This document shows positions 6,818-11,836 of a stretch of 11,836 bases of DNA, in pieces; position 1 is the first letter of the stretch, and each line of letters starts with the position of its first letter. The notes under the pieces were generated by a model that saw only the letters and a list, made by a program, of their open reading frames with translations, did not search any database and was not told the origin of the DNA. Origin of the DNA: Clostridiales bacterium (lineage in GTDB: Bacteria; Bacillota; Clostridia; Christensenellales; JAISNN01). The DNA lies in the NCBI GenBank assembly GCA_031273965.1, contig JAISQX010000136.1:1-11836 (forward strand). Reading direction: 5' to 3'. The position numbers were made by a program, and so were the translations under genes.

Positions 6818-7148
6818 TATAAAATATTTATTCAAACCGTTGATGCGGAGATAAAAGCAAATTCGTGCATTCACAGAGAGCCGGGGCGCTGAGAAGCCGG
6901 TAAACGCAGATTGCTAAATGGACCGCGGAGGGCGCAGTCAAAGGTCGGGAACCTGTCTTTTAATGTAATTTAGGTTTTTCGATTGAGTATTCGGCGACGC
7001 TTGGGCAGGCGTTATTTGTCGGGAGTATGTCTGTACTTCGCTAAAAAGAGGAAAGACTTTTTCGTAAATGTTTACGGGGGTTTTTTGAAACAAGGTGGCA
7101 CCGCGAAGGTTATTCGCCCTTGACCGTTTTTGGTTAAGGGCGTTTTTT
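6818..7148 (+). promoter_or_regulatory. tRNA-Trp-sensing T-box leader (riboswitch) of the trp operon
   Basis: The basal stem I pairs GCGG (6845-6848) with CCGC (6923-6926), and above the specifier loop GCAA (6857-6860) pairs with TTGC (6911-6914). The loop's 3' side carries TGG (6919-6921), the Trp codon, followed by a purine as usual. The AGAGAG motif (6875-6880) and the distal CCGG/CCGG arm (6881-6884, 6897-6900) are present. The antiterminator is complete: CAAGG (7091-7095) with CCTTG (7118-7122), a 7-nt T-box bulge TGGCACC (7096-7102), and GCGAA (7103-7107) with TTCGC (7113-7117). The variable T-box base is C, which pairs with discriminator G73, as expected for bacterial tRNA-Trp. A hairpin CGTAAA/TTTACG (7063-7076) lies at the stem III position. 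Uncharged tRNA-Trp should stabilise the antiterminator and switch on trpEGDCF. Confidence 0.97.
7115..7148 (+). terminator. T-box attenuator terminator
   Basis: The arms 7115-7125 and 7132-7142 pair over 11 bp with one G-U, around a six-base loop, then T6 (7143-7148). Bases 7115-7122 are shared with the 3' side of the antiterminator, so the two structures exclude each other. It lies 19 nt before trpE. Confidence 0.95.
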
Positions 7149-7167
7149 ATTAGAGGGGAAAAAAATA

Positions 7168-8643
7168 ATGCTAAAGGATGACGAGGGAATGATAAAACCG
7201 AGTTTTAAGGAAGCTCAAAGATATGTCGCCGATTATGGCGCCATACCCGTTTGTCTTACGCTTAAAGGGTTCAAAAAAACTCCGGCGGAGGTCTTTTTGA
7301 TCTTAAAGAATATAAGCCGTCAATGCTTTATACTTGAGAGCGTGGAGGATAGCGACGGACGCGGCAGGTATACTTTTTTGGGCTATGACCCTAAGCTTTG
7401 CATAGATTGCTCGGACGGCTCCGTTACCGTGAGCGGCGGAACGAGGATGAAATTTGATGGAAGTCCAAAGGAACACATAAAGAGAGTGCTGGATGAAAAC
7501 AGAAGCCCCAAGATAGAGGGTTTGCCGCCTTTTTCGGGAGGGCTTGTCGGATATTTTTCTTATGATTATATCAAGTACTCAGAGCCCACGCTAAAGCTTG
7601 ACGCGGAAGACGAGGAAAGCTTTAAAGACGCGGACCTCATGCTTTTTGATAAGATAGTAGCATACGATCATCTGGAGAAAAGCGTTAAGCTAATAGTCAA
7701 TATAAAATCCGACGCGATAAGAGAAAATTATAACAAAGCCGAAGAAGAACTGCGCAATATTCAAAGGCTGATAGAGAACGGCGGTTCCGCGGATATGAAG
7801 CCGCTCAAGCTCCTGACGCCTTTTAAGGAGTTGTTTGACAAAGACAGGTATTGCGAAATGGTGAACGAAGCCAAAAGGCATATAAAAGAGGGCGATATCT
7901 TTCAAGTCGTTTTGTCCAACAGAATAAGCGCGGATGCGGAGGGCAACCTATTCGACGCGTATCTTAGGCTCAGAGAGAGCAATCCTTCGCCGTATATGTT
8001 TTATCTTTCAAGCGACGATCTTGAAATAGCCGGAGCGTCGCCGGAGACGCTCGTAAAACTTGTCGACGGCGAGTTATCCACATTTCCGCTTGCCGGGACT
8101 CGAAAAAGAGGCGCGACGAAGGAGGAAGACGACGCTCTTGAAAAAGAACTTTTGAACGACGAGAAAGAGCTTGCGGAGCATAATATGCTCGTAGATCTCG
8201 GGCGAAACGATATAGGTAAGATAAGCGAATTTAATAGCGTCAAAGTAAAAAAATATCTTTCCGTGCTTCGTTTTTCTCATGTGATGCACATAGGGTCAAC
8301 CGTTACGGGAAAAATAAAGAAGGATAAATCGGCGCTGGACGCAATCGACGCGGTTTTGCCCGCGGGAACGCTTTCCGGAGCGCCGAAAATACGCGCGTGC
8401 GAGATAATAAACCGTTTGGAAAACAATAAACGCGGCATATACGGCGGCGCCATAGGCTATATAGGCTTTTCCGGCAATATGGATACGTGTATAGCGATAA
8501 GGATAGCCTTTAAAAAGAAAGGCAGAGTCTTTGTCCGTTCGGGCGCGGGAATCGTCGCGGACAGCGTGCCCGAAAAAGAATATGAGGAATGTGCGAACAA
8601 AGCGAAGGCGGTTCTCAACGCGCTAACCTATAAAAAGTCTTAA
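7168..8643 (+). CDS. trpE: Anthranilate synthase component I
   Basis: TrpE makes anthranilate from chorismate with ammonia delivered by TrpG, the first step of tryptophan synthesis. At 491 residues it has normal length. The feedback (tryptophan-binding) elements look intact: LES at 56-58 and NPSPYM at 272-277. The chorismate-binding core shows PLAGTRKRG, AEHNMLVDLGRNDIG (H338 within it), PAGTLSGAPK (398-407), GGAIGYIGFSGNMDTCIAIR and RSGAGIVADSVPEKEYEE. These, with the trp context, favour TrpE over PabB. I start at ATG 7168, with AGAGGGG ending 9 nt upstream and just beyond the leader terminator. An in-frame ATG at 7189 (MIKPSFKEA) matches the usual family N-terminus and is a real alternative; its own ribosome site is poorer. 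First gene of the T-box-controlled operon. Confidence 0.97.
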   Translation: MLKDDEGMIKPSFKEAQRYVADYGAIPVCLTLKGFKKTPAEVFLILKNISRQCFILESVEDSDGRGRYTFLGYDPKLCIDCSDGSVTVSGGTRMKFDGSPKEHIKRVLDENRSPKIEGLPPFSGGLVGYFSYDYIKYSEPTLKLDAEDEESFKDADLMLFDKIVAYDHLEKSVKLIVNIKSDAIRENYNKAEEELRNIQRLIENGGSADMKPLKLLTPFKELFDKDRYCEMVNEAKRHIKEGDIFQVVLSNRISADAEGNLFDAYLRLRESNPSPYMFYLSSDDLEIAGASPETLVKLVDGELSTFPLAGTRKRGATKEEDDALEKELLNDEKELAEHNMLVDLGRNDIGKISEFNSVKVKKYLSVLRFSHVMHIGSTVTGKIKKDKSALDAIDAVLPAGTLSGAPKIRACEIINRLENNKRGIYGGAIGYIGFSGNMDTCIAIRIAFKKKGRVFVRSGAGIVADSVPEKEYEECANKAKAVLNALTYKKS

Positions 8644-8668
8644 AAATAGCTTTGCGGGAGATAAAACA

Positions 8669-9244
8669 ATGGTGATTCTGATAGATAATTATGACAGCTT
8701 CACATATAATTTGTATCAGCTCATAGGCGGTATAGACCCGTCCGTGCGCGTTATAAGGAATGATGAAACGACGGCGGAGGAAATTTTGAACGTCAAGCCC
8801 TCGCATATAGTGATTTCACCCGGACCGGGGCGCCCGGAGGATGCCGGAATAAGTTGCGCCGCAGTGGAAAAGTTGTCCGGAAAGATACCCGTTTTGGGAG
8901 TTTGCTTGGGGCATCAGGCTATTTGCCGGGCGTTCGGGGCGACCGTTGGGTACGCAAAGGCGCTCATGCACGGCAAGGCTTCGGATATAGAGGTTGACAC
9001 GGCTTGCCCTATATTTTTTGGGCTTCCGCCGACGATAAAGGGAGCGAGATATCATTCTCTCGCCGCTTATGAAAATACTCTTCCAAAGACTTTGTCCGTC
9101 GTCGCAAAAACGGCGGACGGAGAGGTTATGGCGGTTAAACACAGAGATTTTGAGGTTTATGGAGTACAGTTTCACCCCGAATCAATATTGACGGAGCAGG
9201 GAAAAAATATTTTGGGAAATTTCTTGAAGAGGATGGAAAAATAA
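8669..9244 (+). CDS. trpG: Anthranilate synthase component II (glutamine amidotransferase)
   Basis: TrpG hydrolyses glutamine and passes ammonia to TrpE. It is a class-I (triad) amidotransferase of 191 residues with the nucleophile C79 in GVCLGHQ, and H169 and E171 in QFHPES. The N-terminal DNYDSFTYNL and SPGPGRPEDAG motifs are typical of TrpG/PabA. It is a stand-alone subunit, not fused to trpE or trpD. It may also serve as the PabA subunit for folate synthesis, as in other Bacillota, but nothing here shows that. ATG 8669 has CGGGAG 8 nt upstream. The gene begins 25 nt after trpE, and its stop directly abuts the trpD start. Confidence 0.97.
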   Translation: MVILIDNYDSFTYNLYQLIGGIDPSVRVIRNDETTAEEILNVKPSHIVISPGPGRPEDAGISCAAVEKLSGKIPVLGVCLGHQAICRAFGATVGYAKALMHGKASDIEVDTACPIFFGLPPTIKGARYHSLAAYENTLPKTLSVVAKTADGEVMAVKHRDFEVYGVQFHPESILTEQGKNILGNFLKRMEK

Positions 9245-10252
9245 ATGATAAAGGAAGCGATTTTAAAAGCGGTGAACCGTGAAAATCTTGGATATGAAGT
9301 TACGGAAAAGGTCATGGACGAGATAATGAACGGCGAAGCGACGGAAATTCAAATGGCGGCTTATCTGACAGCCATGGCGGTAAAGGGCGAGACAATCGAG
9401 GAGATAACCGCTTCCGCGGCCGGAATGAGAAAGCATTGCGTGCGTATATTGCATGACATGGACGTATTGGAAATAGTCGGAACGGGTGGAGATAAATCCA
9501 ATTCGTTCAATATATCCACAACGTCCGCGCTTGTAGCCGCCGCGGCGGGTATTCCCGTGGCGAAACACGGCAATCGCGCGGCGTCGAGCAAATGCGGCGC
9601 GGCGGATGTTTTGGAGGCTTTGGGGGTCAAGATAAATATTCCTCCGGAAAAAAGCCTTAAAATCTTAAAAGAGATAGGCATTTGCTTTCTCTTTGCGCAA
9701 AACTATCACATATCGATGAAATATGTCGCGCCGGTGAGACGGGAACTTGGCATACGTACGATATTCAATATTTTGGGCCCGCTGTCAAATCCCGCCGGCG
9801 CAAAGATACAGCTGCTCGGCGTATACGGCGAGGAACTCATAGAACCGATGGCAAGGGTTATGTCAAACCTCGGCGTGACCGACGGGCTTGTCGTATATGG
9901 GCGCGACGGATTGGACGAGATATCGATGAGCGCCGCCACAAGCATATGCGAGATAAGAAACGGGAGCTTCAAAAGCTACATTATAGAACCGGAAGAATTT
10001 GGGCTGAAAAGATGTCAAAAGCGTGAACTTATAGGCGGTTCCCCCGCCGAAAACGCGGAGATAACCAGAGCCGTGCTTCTGGGAGAGAAAGGAGCAAAAC
10101 GTGACGCCGTGATATTAAATTCCGCCGCCGCGATATATGCCGCGCGCGCGAATACGACTATAGCCGAGTGCATTGAAACGGCTAAAAGGATAATCGACGA
10201 CGGATCAGCTTACAGAATACTGGAAAAATTTATCGAGTTGTCTTCTTCATAA
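9245..10252 (+). CDS. trpD: Anthranilate phosphoribosyltransferase
   Basis: TrpD transfers the phosphoribosyl group from PRPP to anthranilate, the second committed step of the pathway. At 335 residues it matches the family length. The glycine-rich PRPP loop GTGGD is at 79-83, followed by NISTTSA. KHGNRAASSKCGAADVLEALG starts at about 107, and the anthranilate-site and core region NYHISMKYVAPVRRELGIRT is followed by NILGPLSNPAGA. An all-helical N-terminus is followed by the alpha/beta domain, with no TrpG fusion. The ATG follows the trpG TAA with no gap, and GAGGATGG just upstream can serve as ribosome site, so the two genes are probably translationally coupled. A 101-nt gap separates it from trpC, wider than the earlier junctions. 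Confidence 0.97.
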   Translation: MIKEAILKAVNRENLGYEVTEKVMDEIMNGEATEIQMAAYLTAMAVKGETIEEITASAAGMRKHCVRILHDMDVLEIVGTGGDKSNSFNISTTSALVAAAAGIPVAKHGNRAASSKCGAADVLEALGVKINIPPEKSLKILKEIGICFLFAQNYHISMKYVAPVRRELGIRTIFNILGPLSNPAGAKIQLLGVYGEELIEPMARVMSNLGVTDGLVVYGRDGLDEISMSAATSICEIRNGSFKSYIIEPEEFGLKRCQKRELIGGSPAENAEITRAVLLGEKGAKRDAVILNSAAAIYAARANTTIAECIETAKRIIDDGSAYRILEKFIELSSS

Positions 10253-10330
10253 GCCAAAGCGCAATCACAAAAAAAATTGACGATACCGGTGTATAATCGA
10301 AGATAAAAAAAAGGTATAGAAACGCTTATT

Positions 10331-10344
10331 TTTAGGAAAACGGA
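10331..10344 (+). repeat. 14-nt leader element, copy 1 (before trpC)
   Basis: TTTAGGAAAACGGA sits just ahead of the trpC ribosome site. An identical copy lies ahead of trpF at 11266-11279. Flanking bases are also alike (CTTATTT before copy 1, CATTAT before copy 2; GAGA and AAGA after). It may be a duplicated translation-start region. AGGA in the element can act as a Shine-Dalgarno sequence. Confidence 0.6.
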
Positions 10345-10353
10345 GAGAAAAAT

Positions 10354-11139
10354 ATGATTTTGGATAGGATAGTTGCCGGCACGCGCGAGAGGGTAAAAGC
10401 CTTGAAACGGAGGACGCCATTGGGCGCGATAAGAGGCAAGGCTTTTGAGCTTGCTTCGGACGGGAAGGCGTTTTTGTTTGAGGACGCGCTTAAGGGGGAG
10501 GGCGTGTCGTTGATATGCGAGGTAAAAAAGGCTTCGCCGTCTAAAGGAATTATAGCCAATGATTTTCCGTACGTCGATATAGCCGCGGAATATGAAAGGG
10601 CGGGAGCCGCCGCCGTTTCGGTTTTGACCGAGCCGGAATTTTTCTTGGGGAGCGATAAGTACCTTACGGAGATATCGGAGGCTATAAGTTTGCCTGTTTT
10701 GAGAAAGGACTTTATTGTTGACGAGTATCAGATTTATGAGGCGAAGACCATAGGCGCGTCCGCCGTATTGTTGATATGCGCGTTAGCCGATACGGACAGA
10801 CTAAAAGACTATATTAGGATAGCCGATTCCATAGGATTGTCCGCTCTTGTCGAGGCGCACACGGAGGAAGAGATAAAATCCGCCCTGTCCGCGGGAGCGC
10901 GCATAATAGGAATAAACAACAGGGATTTAAGGACTTTCAAAACCGATTTGAATATAAGCCTCACCCTCGGAAGACTTATACCTCGCGATAAAATATTCGT
11001 ATCCGAGAGCGGCATCGGGACGCCGGACGATATTTATCTTTTGGCTCGGAATAATGTCGACGCGGTATTGATAGGGGAAGCCTTTATGCGCGCGAAAAAC
11101 CGCGAGAGAGTTATTTCGGGATTTTTGAATAGACGATAA
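10354..11139 (+). CDS. trpC: Indole-3-glycerol phosphate synthase
   Basis: TrpC decarboxylates and closes CdRP to indole-3-glycerol phosphate. It is a (beta/alpha)8 barrel of 261 residues, a usual monofunctional length, so it is not fused to trpF. Visible motifs are CEVKKASPSKG (E56 and K58, equivalent to E51/K53 of the Sulfolobus enzyme), LTEPEFFLGSDKYL, LRKDFIVDEYQIYEA (K118, equivalent to K110), the ALVEAHTEEE glutamate, GINNRDLRTF and SESGI. All key residues are intact. ATG 10354 follows CGGAGAG at 10341-10347. The 101-nt spacer before it contains a TATAAT-like hexamer without a properly spaced -35, and carries one copy of the 14-nt repeat. Confidence 0.97.
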   Translation: MILDRIVAGTRERVKALKRRTPLGAIRGKAFELASDGKAFLFEDALKGEGVSLICEVKKASPSKGIIANDFPYVDIAAEYERAGAAAVSVLTEPEFFLGSDKYLTEISEAISLPVLRKDFIVDEYQIYEAKTIGASAVLLICALADTDRLKDYIRIADSIGLSALVEAHTEEEIKSALSAGARIIGINNRDLRTFKTDLNISLTLGRLIPRDKIFVSESGIGTPDDIYLLARNNVDAVLIGEAFMRAKNRERVISGFLNRR

Positions 11140-11265
11140 GGACGGTATGACGGCATGCGCTTAAAGGCGGCGTACGCGGCTTAAAAGCTTAACGGGATAA
11201 TTAAAGTAAAAAATTTTGAAATTGTCTTAGGAAAAAAGTTTTGCAAAATTTTTCTTTGACCATTA

Positions 11266-11279
11266 TTTAGGAAAACGGA
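11266..11279 (+). repeat. 14-nt leader element, copy 2 (before trpF)
   Basis: TTTAGGAAAACGGA, identical to 10331-10344, ends 3 nt before the trpF ATG. The AGGA inside it is 10 nt from the start codon and probably the ribosome site. A shorter related stretch, TTAGGAAAA, is at 11227-11235. The 143-nt gap between trpC and trpF otherwise holds AT-rich DNA with no gene I can support. Confidence 0.6.
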
Positions 11280-11282
11280 AAG

Positions 11283-11836
11283 ATGATTAAGGTGAAGATT
11301 TGCGGTCTAAAAAGACCGGAGGATATATCATATGTCAACGAAGCGGCGCCCGAATACGCGGGATTTGTCTTTTACGAAAAAAGCCGCCGTTATGTTTCGG
11401 GGGAGCAAGCGGCGAAGTTGCGTAAAGCGTTAAGTAAGTACGTAACTTCCGTCGGCGTGTTTGTAGACGCGGACATAAAGTATATAAAAAGCCTTTATGA
11501 AAGCGGAGTAATAGATATCGCTCAGCTTCACGGAAAAGAGAGCGTAAGCTATATAAAAGAGTTAAAGGTAATGTGCGCGGATTTGCCGGTGATAAAAGCT
11601 ATAAGCGCCGACGGCGGCGATATAAAAACTACGATAGGGTCATACGGGCCTTTCAAAAAGTATTCAGACGGTGAAAGCATAAAAAAGACGCTTACGGCAA
11701 ATTTTTTACTTATAGATAACGGCGCGGGCGGAACGGGCAAGCGCTTTGATTGGAGTATTTTGGACGGTATAGAAGCGCCGTATTTTCTTGCGGGAGGCAT
11801 TGATTTGAGTAACATAAAAGAGGCGCTTAAATTGAA
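11283..11836 (+). CDS. trpF: Phosphoribosylanthranilate isomerase (3' truncated by window)
   Basis: TrpF performs the Amadori rearrangement of PRA to CdRP, the step between TrpD and TrpC. The frame is open from ATG 11283 to the window end, showing 184 residues of an expected 200 or slightly more. The start IKVKICGLKRPEDI carries the catalytic Cys7. EYAGFVFYEKSRRYVS, the GVFVD strand, IAQLHGKE and LLIDNGAGGTGKRFDW (general acid D145) follow, then LAGGIDLSNIKEAL at the edge. Residue numbering at the catalytic Asp runs about 15-20 higher than in compact TrpF proteins, because of extra residues near 112-135 (SADGGDIKTTIGSYGPFKK and beyond). This is a small insertion of unknown meaning. trpB and trpA are expected just beyond the edge. 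Confidence 0.96.
   Translation, partial: MIKVKICGLKRPEDISYVNEAAPEYAGFVFYEKSRRYVSGEQAAKLRKALSKYVTSVGVFVDADIKYIKSLYESGVIDIAQLHGKESVSYIKELKVMCADLPVIKAISADGGDIKTTIGSYGPFKKYSDGESIKKTLTANFLLIDNGAGGTGKRFDWSILDGIEAPYFLAGGIDLSNIKEALKL

Noticed and set aside
10277..10297. Internal trp promoter before trpC (TTGACG and TATAAT)
   Set aside because: The hexamers are only 9 bp apart, and no -35-like hexamer sits 16-18 bp before the TATAAT. With GATAAA as -10 the spacing is 19 bp, which is weak.
11241..11269. Promoter before trpF (TTGCAA-17-TATTTA)
   Set aside because: Both hexamers are poor matches in AT-rich DNA where such matches are expected by chance.

Overview
The window looks like chromosomal DNA from a Bacillota member, most likely an uncultured Clostridia-type lineage. 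The evidence is a canonical tRNA-Trp-sensing T-box leader, consensus SigA promoters with 17-bp spacers, strong Shine-Dalgarno sites, a short-form HisG paired with HisZ, and a tryptophanyl-tRNA synthetase of the streptococcal/clostridial type. Genus or family cannot be named from this sequence. I see no mobile element, CRISPR array, tRNA or rRNA. Both ends of the window cut through genes.

Left part (1-5526, + strand): the 3' part of hisZ, then hisG, hisD, a TVP38/DedA-type membrane protein, trpS and a small TPR-like protein. From hisD on the genes are tightly spaced or overlapping, with no terminator visible between them. They probably form one transcription unit whose start lies left of the window and which ends at a bidirectional hairpin terminator (5474-5526). 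hisG carries a one-base deletion in an A-run near 1331-1334. This splits it into two frames and separates the PRPP-binding loop from the N-terminal half. It is either a real lesion, which would block the first step of histidine synthesis, or a sequencing/assembly error.

Middle part (5540-7148): one minus-strand polytopic membrane protein, weakly DUF975-like, and divergent from the trp operon. Its consensus promoter has a perfect 8-3-8 dyad over the -10 element, and its roughly 155-nt leader begins with a stem-loop. About 60 bp away, facing right, a perfect TTGACA-17-TATAAT promoter drives a complete Trp T-box leader: specifier UGG, T-box TGGCACC, antiterminator and terminator.

Right part (7168-11836, + strand): trpE-trpG-trpD-trpC-trpF, the last cut by the window end. 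Together these convert chorismate to carboxyphenylaminodeoxyribulose phosphate. trpB and trpA would be expected beyond the right edge. The T-box should let transcription into the operon when tRNA-Trp is uncharged. trpS, 2 kb to the left, makes charged tRNA-Trp but has no T-box directly ahead of it.

Most of this is ordinary amino-acid metabolism, and I do not see a new biological system. The points worth a second look are the hisG frameshift, the operator-like dyad and structured leader of the minus-strand gene, the co-location of trpS with his genes, and a repeated 14-nt element ahead of trpC and trpF.
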